A stretch of 64,000 nt of DNA, taken from contig CAJYTY010000022.1 in assembly GCA_913777945.1 (NCBI GenBank), positions 1 to 64,000 of the forward strand, read 5' to 3'. Source of the DNA: an uncultured Acinetobacter sp. GTDB taxonomy: Bacteria; Pseudomonadota; Gammaproteobacteria; Pseudomonadales; Moraxellaceae. The notes beneath the pieces are model-generated. The model did not search any database. It saw nothing but the letters and a program-made list of their open reading frames with translations, and was not told the origin of the DNA. Shown here one piece after another: positions 1 through 8,724 of the stretch (position 1 is its first letter; the number at the start of each line of letters is the position of its first letter). Both the position numbers and the translations under genes were made by a program.

Positions 1-815
1 CGCTTGAAGTACTGGACAACCTCAAACAGTTCTTGGAACAAATCGAACAACAAGACCAGAACAAGGCAGCGGCGTTTAAACAAGCGCTGATGATCTTAAG
101 TGCACCTAGCAGCATCGCCATGAGCAGTAACCAAGACATCCATCTGAGTGCAGATGGACAACTGAGCCAGCATGCAGGAGACAGCCTGAACTTCAGCACG
201 CAAAAAAGTCTGATTGCACACGCCAGTGATAAGATCAGTTTATTTGCAGCACAGCAAGGCGCCCGCCTGTATGCCGGCAAGGGCAAGATCGAGTTACAGG
301 CACAGGGAGATGGGGCGGATTTAATTGCACGTAAGGATATTCAGATTATTTCTACGGAGGATGTAATTAATGTATCTGCTCCAAAACGGATTTTGATTAC
401 CGCAGAAACGTCTCAGGTTGAAATTAATGAGCAAGGCATCATTCTTAGAACAGGTGGTAAAGCAGAATTTAAAGCGGGGCAGCATGTGTTTGTGGGTGGA
501 CAGAAAGTTTCACTAGATTTACCTCAATTGAATAAATTAGAAATTGCTCAATCGCCATATTCTGCGCAGTATCAGTTATTCAAAACTGATGGTAGAAACT
601 TTCAAGGCTATAAGTATTTTATTGAAGATTCAAACGATAATTTAATAAAGCAAGGAGTTACAGATAATCAGGGTTTTACAGAGCAAGTAGTCACAGAGTA
701 CAGTGAGAAAATTATTGGTTATAAATCTGTAATGCGAGAAAGTGAGCGAATAACCGAAAATTGGGAGGCAAAGCTGGAGCAAGCAGTTAATAAAGTTACC
801 AAGGGAGAAAAATAA
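1..815 (+). CDS. vgrG: VgrG C-terminal part (type VI secretion spike), 5'-truncated by window edge
   Basis: The reading frame is open from base 3 and ends at 815, so this is only the C-terminal part of a longer protein. The visible part starts with a helical, Gln/Lys-rich stretch and continues as repetitive beta-strand segments (SAPSSIAMSSNQDIHLSADG, KISLFAAQQGARLYAGKGKI, KDIQIISTEDVINVSAPKRI), the pattern of the DUF2345 extension of Acinetobacter VgrG proteins. VgrG trimers cap the Hcp tube and carry effectors into target cells. The last ~100 residues leave the repeat pattern and probably form the effector-docking tail. The nuclease-effector gene begins 2 bases after the stop, the usual vgrG-effector-immunity order. 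The apparent TTG start at 33 is internal. Confidence 0.88.
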   Translation, partial: LEVLDNLKQFLEQIEQQDQNKAAAFKQALMILSAPSSIAMSSNQDIHLSADGQLSQHAGDSLNFSTQKSLIAHASDKISLFAAQQGARLYAGKGKIELQAQGDGADLIARKDIQIISTEDVINVSAPKRILITAETSQVEINEQGIILRTGGKAEFKAGQHVFVGGQKVSLDLPQLNKLEIAQSPYSAQYQLFKTDGRNFQGYKYFIEDSNDNLIKQGVTDNQGFTEQVVTEYSEKIIGYKSVMRESERITENWEAKLEQAVNKVTKGEK

Positions 816-817
816 CG

Positions 818-1816
818 ATGCTTCCTGTCATTATTGGAATAATTGAGTTAGCAGGATATGCCGCAACAGCTTATGAGTTATATCGTACAGCGACAAATGC
901 TTATGGTGAGGTTAAAAACTATCAAGACAATATAAAAAAAGCAAAAGATGAAATTAAAAAAATCATGCAAAATCTTGATAAAGAAATTACTGATAAGATT
1001 GATCGACAGCGAGAGAAAGTGCTATTAACTACTTTGACTTCAGGGGATAAACAGACGAATACGACAAAGTCTGCATCTGGAAGACCACAGGTCAAAAGTA
1101 ATTTAATTACTGCAGCGATAAAGCAAAAAATCCCTTTTAGGCCAATTATTAGTCAAATTTGCGAAAAAGCAGATCATTTGCCAATGATTCAGCTGAGAAA
1201 ACAAAAGGGTAAAAAATTAAAAGATGTTATTCCTAAAAGTAAAGTTGATATTGTAGCGAAGCTATTGAAGATGACGGCTCAAGAGTTAGCAGGAGCAAAT
1301 GTCGATGAATACATTATTATCAGACTGAAGCAGCTTGCGGTAAACTTTATGTTTGAATTTATGGATGAGCTTTTAAAATGGCGTAGCCCTTTAAAAGCAG
1401 AAGTATGTTTTGGTTACGATATAAAAACTAAAAAATATTTAGCTCCCCAGTTAGCTAGTCAGACACGTATTAAAAGAGTTGGGTCTGAACTGAATCCATT
1501 TTGGCCAATGCCTTATAAAGATAAAGGGACAATTGGTGCAGATATCATAATTCCAGAATATCGTGGTGAACCATTAACGTTGACTAATATTTTTGCATTG
1601 GTTGAGATCAAGTTTCAGAATGATGTAATTAAAGATAGTCAGTTTCAATCATATAATGCATTGAAACTACAATGTGCTAAAGCCAAGTATGCTAGTAAAG
1701 TAACTTCTAATGAAGGATTTAAGCTATCATTGTTACGTTATCCTGAAGATGCCATAAGTTCAGAAGATAAAAAAATATCCCAAAGTAAAGTTAAAGGAGG
1801 TAAAATATTAAAATGA
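818..1816 (+). CDS. Probable T6SS nuclease effector, VRR-NUC / PD-(D/E)XK type
   Basis: 332 residues. The first ~25 residues are hydrophobic (IIGIIELAGYAATAYELY), followed by a Lys-rich helix (about 35-70). The C-terminal third carries a PD-(D/E)XK-like core: GAD at 240-242, then EIK at 263-265 inside a hydrophobic strand (FALVEIKF), then two glutamines at 275 and 277. This D...ExK...Q order matches VRR-NUC domains, the family of the known T6SS DNase effectors of the TseV type. The gene lies directly behind vgrG and overlaps the next gene by 4 bases (ATGA at 1813), which looks like an immunity gene. Inference: an antibacterial DNase delivered by the VgrG. The fold assignment is by motif only. 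Confidence 0.66.
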   Translation: MLPVIIGIIELAGYAATAYELYRTATNAYGEVKNYQDNIKKAKDEIKKIMQNLDKEITDKIDRQREKVLLTTLTSGDKQTNTTKSASGRPQVKSNLITAAIKQKIPFRPIISQICEKADHLPMIQLRKQKGKKLKDVIPKSKVDIVAKLLKMTAQELAGANVDEYIIIRLKQLAVNFMFEFMDELLKWRSPLKAEVCFGYDIKTKKYLAPQLASQTRIKRVGSELNPFWPMPYKDKGTIGADIIIPEYRGEPLTLTNIFALVEIKFQNDVIKDSQFQSYNALKLQCAKAKYASKVTSNEGFKLSLLRYPEDAISSEDKKISQSKVKGGKILK

Positions 1817-3099
1817 GTATATCAGAATTGTTTTTATCAAAAATTGAAATAAAAAGTTTTTTAAATGAGTTTGCTCGTAATAGAGATTATATGTATGGCT
1901 ATGATGGAGAAGAGTTTGGTATTTGTCCATATATAACATTTTATATTTTTAATAGTGAAGAAGATGTGATTTTGATTGCAAATAGAATATTATCCATTTG
2001 TGAGGATTTAGAAAATAAAATTATTGATAAAGAATTAAACTTATATTATGAAAACAAAAATAGTCACTGGAGAAAAGTAGAGAAAAATGAAGTTGATATT
2101 AAAGGCTTAATTCATGATGCAAAAAAATCTTTAAAATTAGATTTATTTTATTTTTTAGGAGCTACCAGTGCTGAATCAAATTATCAAAGTGCTCGATGGG
2201 CATATTCGGCTATGTTATCGCAAGCCAGTGCCTATTCATATCTAAAAATTACATTTAGTAATAAATGGTATGAAAAAAATAAAGTTGAGTGGCAAAACTT
2301 TATTAAAATTTGCTTAAAAGAGCTTAATCCGATTCAAGCTTATAGTGGCTATGAAATTGGTAATAGTAGCCAGCTCTCATCAATATCCCCTGAATTTGAA
2401 ACAGCCGAAAAAATATTCGCTGATTACTTTTATGGATTAGATATTGACCATCCAGCTTCAATGGCATTTCATTCTCATTATGATGAAGATGACTTTGAAT
2501 ATCTACCCGTTCTTGGAGCTGGCATACGAACACCGACGTGGTGTTTTTTACTTTCACCTTACTGGATAGATAAATTAGGGTTAAGCGAAGAGCAAATCCG
2601 TTTAAAGCTGAATGATCCTCGAATTGAGATTACTAAATTATCAGACCCAACAGACTCTGAAAAATTTAGTTTATGGATACGCCTTGGAGAGTTATCACTT
2701 TATCCAGTCGAAGAAGGAGTACCAGATTTATTGGTGATGGCGAATGAGCTGATTAAGCCAATCCGATGTAACGAATTAAAATTAACGACTTTAGATGCTT
2801 GGGAAGATGATCCAAACCCAAGATTTGATATAGAGAACTCTCCAAAATGGATTGCTCGCTTTGATGCAGATAGTAATTGGCCAGAAGGAAAACGAGTTAA
2901 AAAAACTCAAACAGGAGTATTAGATAACAATACAATAAAAGTTTTAGGTGGTGAAACTTGCCCACAAACAGGTGAGTGGTATAGTCCTGCAAATAATATG
3001 GAAAAACGTTATTTCGAGCAGGGTGAAATAATGCCTGAAATTGAGAATAATAGTTGGGGAGAAACCATTTGGTATTTAGACGTAACGAATAAGAAATAA
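1813..3099 (+). CDS. T6SS immunity protein, DUF3396/type VI immunity family with extra C-terminal module
   Basis: 428 residues, no signal peptide or membrane segment. The central region (about 90-340; motifs SAESNYQSARWAYSA, PIQAYSGYEIG, GIRTPTWCFLLSPYW, LWIRLGELSLYPVEEG) resembles DUF3396-type immunity proteins. A separate C-terminal module (about 375-428) has GGETCPQTGEWYSPANNMEK followed by RYFEQGE and a WGETIWYL end. Start ATG 1813 overlaps the effector stop; the stop shares one base with the next start (TAATG at 3097-3101). Position and coupling suggest it neutralises the upstream nuclease. Codons are strongly AT-rich. A near-identical copy lies at 4413-5687, with the 3' ~570 bases almost unchanged. 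Confidence 0.72.
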   Translation: MSISELFLSKIEIKSFLNEFARNRDYMYGYDGEEFGICPYITFYIFNSEEDVILIANRILSICEDLENKIIDKELNLYYENKNSHWRKVEKNEVDIKGLIHDAKKSLKLDLFYFLGATSAESNYQSARWAYSAMLSQASAYSYLKITFSNKWYEKNKVEWQNFIKICLKELNPIQAYSGYEIGNSSQLSSISPEFETAEKIFADYFYGLDIDHPASMAFHSHYDEDDFEYLPVLGAGIRTPTWCFLLSPYWIDKLGLSEEQIRLKLNDPRIEITKLSDPTDSEKFSLWIRLGELSLYPVEEGVPDLLVMANELIKPIRCNELKLTTLDAWEDDPNPRFDIENSPKWIARFDADSNWPEGKRVKKTQTGVLDNNTIKVLGGETCPQTGEWYSPANNMEKRYFEQGEIMPEIENNSWGETIWYLDVTNKK

Positions 3100-4022
3100 T
3101 GCCGCAATTTGAAATTCGTCCGCAGGAAATTTACTTACTTGAACGCTATAGTTCGGCTGAATACTTTAACGAATTGGTAGATGCTTTTAAAAATATGCTG
3201 GATGTGGCAGAAAATGCACTTGAGCTATTTATGAGGGATTTACCTTATGATTATCGAAACTTACATATTTCACAACAGCCCGATGTAGTTTGGGGTGAGC
3301 ATGTACTACCTAATTTCAGGTCAACTTTAGAGAGCTTGAATTATGGGTACAAACGTTTATTAGAGGGTGATTTATCTGCATTGCAATATGCAGGGAATGT
3401 GGTGACTGACTTCAGAAATCAAAGAGTAGACTATTTCTCTGATTGGATGGATGAGGATAATTTGGCTTTATTTGATCAATGGCAAAGCAAAGCTAGTAAT
3501 TTCTCATCTAATATTAAAGTGACAGTTTTTGGTAACTGGCCTATGACTTTTTTAACAGAAGACTATGATGCAGATTATTTAGGAGAGTTAAATTTACCAT
3601 CATCTTTACCAATATATAAGTTAAACCAAAACGTTACAGTAAAAACAGGCGAAACTGTGCCACATGATGGTATTTATATTCCTAAAATACAGGAAGCAAG
3701 TGCGCAACTGCTGCTAAAAGGGCATGATGCGATAGAAGCATTAGTCGGACTTGATCCAGATTGTCCACAATATGATCATGAAGAAGATACTGAATGGGTA
3801 TTGGTTGAACGAATTGCAGACGAAGGTGGATCATCTGAGACAATTCAAATTGAAAATTTAAAAGGTTTTGCTAGTCAGACTTGTCAACGGACAGGCAATT
3901 GGTGGAGTCCTGCAAATCAAATGCAATCCCGTTATTTTGAACAGGGGGAAGTATTCCCTGAAATTGAAAATAATAGTTGGGGAGAAACGATTTGGTATTT
4001 AGAAGTGACGAATAAGCAATGA
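3099..4022 (+). CDS. Putative immunity protein, Imm71/Imm72-like, sharing the C-terminal module
   Basis: 307 residues. The N-terminal ~180 residues are acidic and mostly helical (YFNELVDAFKNMLDVAENAL), with several Trp-containing motifs. The middle has a GETVPHDGIY motif, and the last ~45 residues repeat the module of the flanking immunity genes (TCQRTGNWWSPANQMQSRYF, then FEQGE and WGETIWYLEV). I recall this layout from the Imm71/Imm72 immunity families, but that match is not verified. It is translationally coupled to the previous gene by a one-base overlap. It could protect against the same nuclease or be an orphan immunity gene kept against a different effector. The 3' end and the following ~60 bases are repeated after the third immunity gene. 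Confidence 0.55.
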   Translation: MPQFEIRPQEIYLLERYSSAEYFNELVDAFKNMLDVAENALELFMRDLPYDYRNLHISQQPDVVWGEHVLPNFRSTLESLNYGYKRLLEGDLSALQYAGNVVTDFRNQRVDYFSDWMDEDNLALFDQWQSKASNFSSNIKVTVFGNWPMTFLTEDYDADYLGELNLPSSLPIYKLNQNVTVKTGETVPHDGIYIPKIQEASAQLLLKGHDAIEALVGLDPDCPQYDHEEDTEWVLVERIADEGGSSETIQIENLKGFASQTCQRTGNWWSPANQMQSRYFEQGEVFPEIENNSWGETIWYLEVTNKQ

Positions 4023-4066
4023 TTAGGTAATTTAAAGTTAAAATAAGGCCTTAGATTGCTTTAAGG
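3961..4066 (+). repeat. Direct repeat, copy 1 (immunity gene 3' end plus downstream hairpin)
   Basis: A 106-base stretch covering the last codons of the 307-residue immunity gene and its downstream sequence is identical to 5626-5731 by direct reading. It contains the start of a GGCCTTA/TAAGGCC hairpin (4047-4068). The copies diverge just inside the second hairpin arm. A repeat of this kind suits recombination or gene conversion between immunity cassettes. Confidence 0.85.
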
Positions 4067-4068
4067 CC
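4047..4068 (+). terminator. Hairpin downstream of immunity gene (possible terminator)
   Basis: GGCCTTA at 4047-4053 pairs with TAAGGCC at 4062-4068 around an 8-base loop, 25 bases after the stop. There is no strong T-run, so it may be a weak terminator or an RNA 3' end. The second copy (5713-5733) has one changed base in the distal arm. Confidence 0.4.
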
Positions 4069-4113
4069 ATCTTAGTAATGTTCAAAAAATTTTAACGATA
4101 CTTTGAAAAATGC

Positions 4114-4407
4114 CTTGGTTCTATTTCAATTAATATTATTATTCCAGAATATCGTGGTGAAGTTTTAACGTTGACTAATATTTTTGTATTGGTTGAGATA
4201 AAGTTTCAGAATGATCTGATTGATGAAAAGCAATTTAATAATTATAACGACCTGAAAAAACAGTGAGCTAATCTTAAGCATGCGAGTAAGATTACAGCAA
4301 GTGAAGGCTTTAAATTATCATTGTTTCGTTATCCTGAAGATGTTGCTTTTAAAGATGATCAAAATCATCAAAAACAGCATAAACCAAAAAGTGGAGGTAA
4401 AAAATAG
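4114..4407 (+). pseudogene. Relic of a second VRR-NUC effector (C-terminal end only)
   Basis: Reading in the frame of base 4141 gives IPEYRGEVLTLTNIFVLVEI, nearly the same as residues 245-264 of the intact effector, including the ExK strand. It continues to a serine/lysine-rich tail ending at TAG 4405-4407. An in-frame TGA at 4264-4266 stands where the intact gene has TGT (Cys). Everything upstream of about residue 235, including the start and N-terminal targeting region, is missing. This is what remains when a former effector is displaced while its immunity gene (4413-5687) is kept, a common pattern at vgrG loci. It fills most of the 390-base gap between the second and third immunity genes. 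Confidence 0.82.
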
Positions 4408-4412
4408 TTAGT

Positions 4413-5687
4413 ATGGATGAGTTATTTTTAAGTCAAGATGAAGTTTTAGCATATATTACAGATTTTAATCATGACAGTGATCATATTTATGGTTACGAAA
4501 AAGAAGAATTTGGTATTTCTCCTTACATTGCTTTTTATATTTATCATGAGGAAGATGAAGTAGAAGTAGTTGCTAATCAAATTATCGATATATATGAAAA
4601 GTTTGAAAATATAATCATTGATAAACCATTTAAGCTGCGTTATCGAGATACAGGGGTTTGGAAAAATGCGATGAAATGGAAGCCATCACGTCAAAAAATG
4701 ATAGAAGAAATGCTACAGAGCTATAAAAAATATTTTGTTTATTATATTGGAGCAACGACAGGAGAATCCCCTAATCAAAGTTCACGTTGGGCTTTTTGTG
4801 CTCAAATATTTGAGGGTGATTCGAGTTACACTACACTTAAGTTATCTTTTGGAGATAAGTGGTTTCGAGAAAATAAAGAGAAATGGTATACGTTTGTTAA
4901 AGAATGCTTGATAAAACTTAACCCGATTCAGGCGTATAGTGGTTATGAAATTGGTACCACAACGAATTTTAATTATATCTCACCAGAATTTGAAACAGCA
5001 GAGCGGATATTTAGTGATTATTTTTATGGATTAGATATTGATCATCCTAATATGAATCATTCTCATGATGATCCTGATGGATTTATTTATACACCTTCTC
5101 TAGCTGCTGGCATACGTACGCCAACGTGGTGTTTTTTACTTTCACCTTACTGGATAGATCAATTGAGGTTAAGCGAAGAGCAAATCCGTTTAAAACTGAA
5201 TGATCCTCGAATTGAGATTACTAAATTATCAGACCCAACAGACTCTGAAAAATTTAGTTTATGGATACGTCTTGGAGAGTTGTCACTTTACCCAGTCGAA
5301 GAAGGAGTACCGGATTTACTGGTGATAGCGAATGAGCTGATCAAGCCAATCCGGTGTAACGAATTAAAATTAACGACTTTAGATGCTTGGGAAGATGATC
5401 CAAACCCAAGATTTGATATAGAGAATTCTCCAAAATGGATTGCTCGCTTTGATGCAGATAGCGATTGGCCAGAAGGAAAACGAGTTAAAAAAACTCAAAC
5501 AGGAGTATTAGATAACAATACAATAAAAGTTTTAGGTGGTGAAACTTGCCCACAAACAGGTGAGTGGTATAGTCCTGCAAACAATATGGAAAAACGTTAT
5601 TTCGAACAGGGTGAGATAATGCCTCAAATTGAAAATAATAGTTGGGGAGAAACGATTTGGTATTTAGAAGTGACGAATAAGCAATGA
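4413..5687 (+). CDS. Duplicate T6SS immunity protein (DUF3396-type, same family as 1813-3099)
   Basis: 424 residues. The N-terminal ~230 residues are clearly homologous to but diverged from the first immunity protein (DHIYGYEKEEFGISPYIAFY against DYMYGYDGEEFGICPYITFY). From about GIRTPTWCFLLSPYW onward the two are nearly identical in protein and DNA. The ATG at 4413 is preceded by GGAGG at 4393-4397, which lies inside the end of the effector relic, so the ancestral effector-immunity coupling is still visible. Together with the relic it forms an older effector-immunity unit whose immunity half is still intact. The sharp change from diverged 5' half to identical 3' half suggests gene conversion between copies. 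Confidence 0.72.
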   Translation: MDELFLSQDEVLAYITDFNHDSDHIYGYEKEEFGISPYIAFYIYHEEDEVEVVANQIIDIYEKFENIIIDKPFKLRYRDTGVWKNAMKWKPSRQKMIEEMLQSYKKYFVYYIGATTGESPNQSSRWAFCAQIFEGDSSYTTLKLSFGDKWFRENKEKWYTFVKECLIKLNPIQAYSGYEIGTTTNFNYISPEFETAERIFSDYFYGLDIDHPNMNHSHDDPDGFIYTPSLAAGIRTPTWCFLLSPYWIDQLRLSEEQIRLKLNDPRIEITKLSDPTDSEKFSLWIRLGELSLYPVEEGVPDLLVIANELIKPIRCNELKLTTLDAWEDDPNPRFDIENSPKWIARFDADSDWPEGKRVKKTQTGVLDNNTIKVLGGETCPQTGEWYSPANNMEKRYFEQGEIMPQIENNSWGETIWYLEVTNKQ

Positions 5688-5731
5688 TTAGGTAATTTAA
5701 AGTTAAAATAAGGCCTTAGATTGCTTTAAGG
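5626..5731 (+). repeat. Direct repeat, copy 2
   Basis: Identical to 3961-4066. It covers the final codons of the third immunity gene and the first part of its downstream hairpin (TAAGGTC replaces TAAGGCC in the distal arm). After this point the sequence runs into the convergent HMG-CoA lyase gene. Confidence 0.85.
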
Positions 5732-5829
5732 TCATCTTAATAATGTTTAAAATATTACTAGGCAATAAGCTCAATGCAACATTGCCATTTTGTTTAGGAT
5801 GAACGAACGCTTTTAAAAATTATCAATTT

Positions 5830-6723
5830 TCACTGCTGAAGATAAGTATTTGCATAATTTGATAAATTTTTTCGCTTTAATGTCTGACTGATATTTTGGC
5901 TCGCTAACATCAGCTTTTCTAGATTGATCCCTGTTTCGTATCCAATTTGAGACAGTAAATAATACAAATCCTCAGTTGCAACATTCCCTGATGCACCTTT
6001 GGCATATGGACAACCACCCAGTCCAGCAAGCGAAGAATCAAAGACTCGAATCCCTTGCTGTAAAGATTGATAGATATTGGCAATTGCCATGCCATAAGTA
6101 TTATGAAAATGTCCAGCCAAAATGTTGCTGTCCAGTTCTGCTAAGCATGCCTGCCAAACTTTCTGAACTCGATCTGGTGTTGCAGTCCCAATGGTTTCAC
6201 CCAATGAAATTTCATAACACCCCATCTCATATAAACGTTTGACGACATTTACGACCTGTTTGGGATCAATTGCACCTTCATAAGGACAATCCACCATACA
6301 AGACACATAACCGCGTACGCGCACATGATTTGCTTGCGCGGCTTGGAAAATTTCAGAGAATCGCTCCAGACTTTCATCAATCGAGCAGTTGATATTCTTT
6401 CGAGTAAAGCTCTCAGAAGCTGCAGTAAAAACCGCAACCTCTTTACATCCTACTGCTAGGGCAGCATCGAAACCTTTAAGGTTTGGCGTCAGCAAGCTCA
6501 AGTTTAAATCATCGCGTTGTGGCAACAATTTAAATAACTCATCGCTCTGCGACATTTGTGGTACCCACTTGGCTGATACACATGAACCCACTTCAATAAA
6601 CTTTAAACCTGCGTCAATTAAATCATTGATAAAGCTCAATCGTTGTTCAATGCTTAAAGCTTGTTTCTCGTTTTGCAAACCATCACGTGGGCCAACTTCT
6701 ACTATTTTTACATAGTCATTCAT
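5830..6723 (-). CDS. liuE: Hydroxymethylglutaryl-CoA lyase
   Basis: 297 residues. It cleaves 3-hydroxy-3-methylglutaryl-CoA to acetyl-CoA and acetoacetate, the last step of leucine degradation. The N-terminal VEVGPRDGLQNE is the HMGL-like TIM-barrel signature; the metal site histidines lie in AGHFHNTYGMA, and the catalytic Cys loop reads GLGGCPYAKGASGNVATED. Length is normal for bacterial enzymes. The start ATG overlaps the stop of the carboxylase alpha subunit gene by 4 bases, so it is the last gene of the liuABCDE operon. The downstream boundary is the convergent immunity locus. Confidence 0.95.
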   Translation of the reverse strand: MNDYVKIVEVGPRDGLQNEKQALSIEQRLSFINDLIDAGLKFIEVGSCVSAKWVPQMSQSDELFKLLPQRDDLNLSLLTPNLKGFDAALAVGCKEVAVFTAASESFTRKNINCSIDESLERFSEIFQAAQANHVRVRGYVSCMVDCPYEGAIDPKQVVNVVKRLYEMGCYEISLGETIGTATPDRVQKVWQACLAELDSNILAGHFHNTYGMAIANIYQSLQQGIRVFDSSLAGLGGCPYAKGASGNVATEDLYYLLSQIGYETGINLEKLMLASQNISQTLKRKNLSNYANTYLQQ

Positions 6724-8711
6724 GCAACTTCCCCCTCAGTAGCTTGGAAGTCCACAAGCTCATCACCAGCTTTGACTTGATCACCTACTTGGAAATAAGC
6801 ATCTAAAATTACACCATCTTTAGGCGCGCGGATGGTGTATTCCATTTTCATCGCTTCAAGCGTTAAAAGCACATCATCTTTCTTCACGGTGTGATTTGCG
6901 CTTACAAGTAGTTGTGTTACTACGCCAGGCATTGGGGCTTTGAGATGTCCTTGCTCAGATTGACTATCAGTTTGATTATAATCCTGACGCAAGTAGCTGA
7001 ATTTATAACTTTGTCCAGCGTTAAATAGAGTAATGCCTTGCAAACCTCGGTTAAAAGCGAGTTTTTGTTGAATTCCATCAATTTGAATATTTGCAGTATG
7101 ATGATCAGTTAATTGACCTGTGATGTGATACTGCTGACCATTAAATTCTGCGTTAAATCCGTGTTCAGCAGCAGAAAGCTTAATTTGAATATTTTGATTT
7201 ATAAAGTTCAATTTAATACTGTGTTGATATGTGACATTACTACGCCATAAGGGCTGTGCCAACCACAGTTGCTTTTGAGTCGATTGGTTATTTTGCATTT
7301 TGCTGAGAAATTCAATGAATGCCGTCGCAACAACAAGCTCAGGTTTGATATTCGCTGAGCTAAACAAAAATTGTTCTTCACGCTGGATGAGGTTGGTGTC
7401 CAAATTTGCTTGTTTAAATGAATCACAACGCACAATCTTTTCCAAAAAGGCAATATTATTGCCTAAACCATCGACATGGAACTGACTAAGCGCATGTTGC
7501 ATCTGAATTAAAGCAGCTTCACGGTTTTTACCCCATACAATCAATTTGGCAATCATTGGGTCGTAGAAAGTGGTAATTTCATCACCTTCAACAATGCCAC
7601 TATCTACACGGACATATTGATTTTGCGTTGGATAGCGAAGATAGTCAATTTTACCGATTGCAGGTAAAAAGCCTTTGTCTGGTTCTTCGGCATAAATACG
7701 TGCTTCGAGTGCATGCCCATGAATTTGTAGCTCATGTTGTAATTTGGGTAATGGCTCACCATAGGCAACTCGTAATTGCCATTCGACTAAGTCCTCTCCA
7801 GTAATCATTTCAGTCACAGGATGTTCGACTTGTAAGCGTGTGTTCATTTCCATGAAATATGCTGTGCCGTCTTGTTCAACGATAAACTCAACCGTACCAG
7901 CGCCAACATAATCCACAGCACGCGCAGCATCAATTGCAGCTTGACGCATTGCATCGAGCTTTTCACTTGGCATTTGTGGAGCAGGCGCTTCTTCTAGTAC
8001 TTTTTGATGACGACGTTGAACAGAACAATCCCGTTCAAATAAATGCACATAGTTGCCATGTGTATCACCAAACACCTGTACTTCAATGTGACGTGGTTGA
8101 GTCACATAACGTTCAATCAGTACGTCATCATTACCAAAACTCGATTTGGCTTCACGTTTGCACAGCGCGAGATAGTAGAGAAAGTTTTCACTACGTTCTA
8201 CCAGACTCATGCCTTTACCACCACCGCCAGCACTGGCTTTGATGAGTACAGGATAGCCAATTTCATCTGCTTGTTGTTTTAAAAACTCAGCATCTTGATT
8301 TGTTCCGTGATAACCCGGTGTTAGAGGTACACCTGCTTTTTCCATCAAGGCTTTTGAGGTGGCTTTCAAGCCCATCGCTAAAATGGCATCGACCGGAGGA
8401 CCAATAAAGCAAATATTATGCTGCTGGCAGGCCAAAGCAAATTGATCATTTTCCGAAAGAAAACCATAACCAGGATGAATCGCTTGGCTTCCTGTATCGA
8501 TCGCCGCTTGAATAATGCGATCAGCTTGTAAATAACTTTGTGTTGCAGGAGATTGACCAATATAAACCGCGTCATCTGCAAGTTTAACGTGTTGTGCATG
8601 TGCATCTGCATCTGAGTAAACCGCAACCGTCGCAATACCTAATTTTTTTGCTGTTCGAATTACACGGCAAGCAATCTCACCACGGTTCGCAATTAAAATC
8701 TTTTCAAACAT
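6720..8711 (-). CDS. liuD: Methylcrotonyl-CoA carboxylase, biotin-carrying alpha subunit
   Basis: 663 residues. It carboxylates 3-methylcrotonyl-CoA with the beta subunit, using ATP and bicarbonate. Domains in order: biotin carboxylase N-terminal domain (FEKILIANRGEIACRVIRTA), ATP-grasp with the Gly-rich loop KASAGGGGKGM, biotin carboxylase C-terminal domain, a linker, and a C-terminal biotinyl domain with EAMKMEY, the biotinylated Lys being about residue 622. Length fits MccA. It lies between the hydratase and lyase genes of the same pathway and overlaps the lyase gene. Acetyl- and propionyl-CoA carboxylases share this layout; the neighbours decide the substrate. Confidence 0.94.
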   Translation of the reverse strand: MFEKILIANRGEIACRVIRTAKKLGIATVAVYSDADAHAQHVKLADDAVYIGQSPATQSYLQADRIIQAAIDTGSQAIHPGYGFLSENDQFALACQQHNICFIGPPVDAILAMGLKATSKALMEKAGVPLTPGYHGTNQDAEFLKQQADEIGYPVLIKASAGGGGKGMSLVERSENFLYYLALCKREAKSSFGNDDVLIERYVTQPRHIEVQVFGDTHGNYVHLFERDCSVQRRHQKVLEEAPAPQMPSEKLDAMRQAAIDAARAVDYVGAGTVEFIVEQDGTAYFMEMNTRLQVEHPVTEMITGEDLVEWQLRVAYGEPLPKLQHELQIHGHALEARIYAEEPDKGFLPAIGKIDYLRYPTQNQYVRVDSGIVEGDEITTFYDPMIAKLIVWGKNREAALIQMQHALSQFHVDGLGNNIAFLEKIVRCDSFKQANLDTNLIQREEQFLFSSANIKPELVVATAFIEFLSKMQNNQSTQKQLWLAQPLWRSNVTYQHSIKLNFINQNIQIKLSAAEHGFNAEFNGQQYHITGQLTDHHTANIQIDGIQQKLAFNRGLQGITLFNAGQSYKFSYLRQDYNQTDSQSEQGHLKAPMPGVVTQLLVSANHTVKKDDVLLTLEAMKMEYTIRAPKDGVILDAYFQVGDQVKAGDELVDFQATEGEVA

Positions 8712-8724
8712 TTTTTGGTCATCC

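Noticed and set aside
2324..2557. Minus-strand 77-codon frame inside the first immunity gene
   Set aside because: It lies wholly within a well-supported coding frame and shows no family motif.
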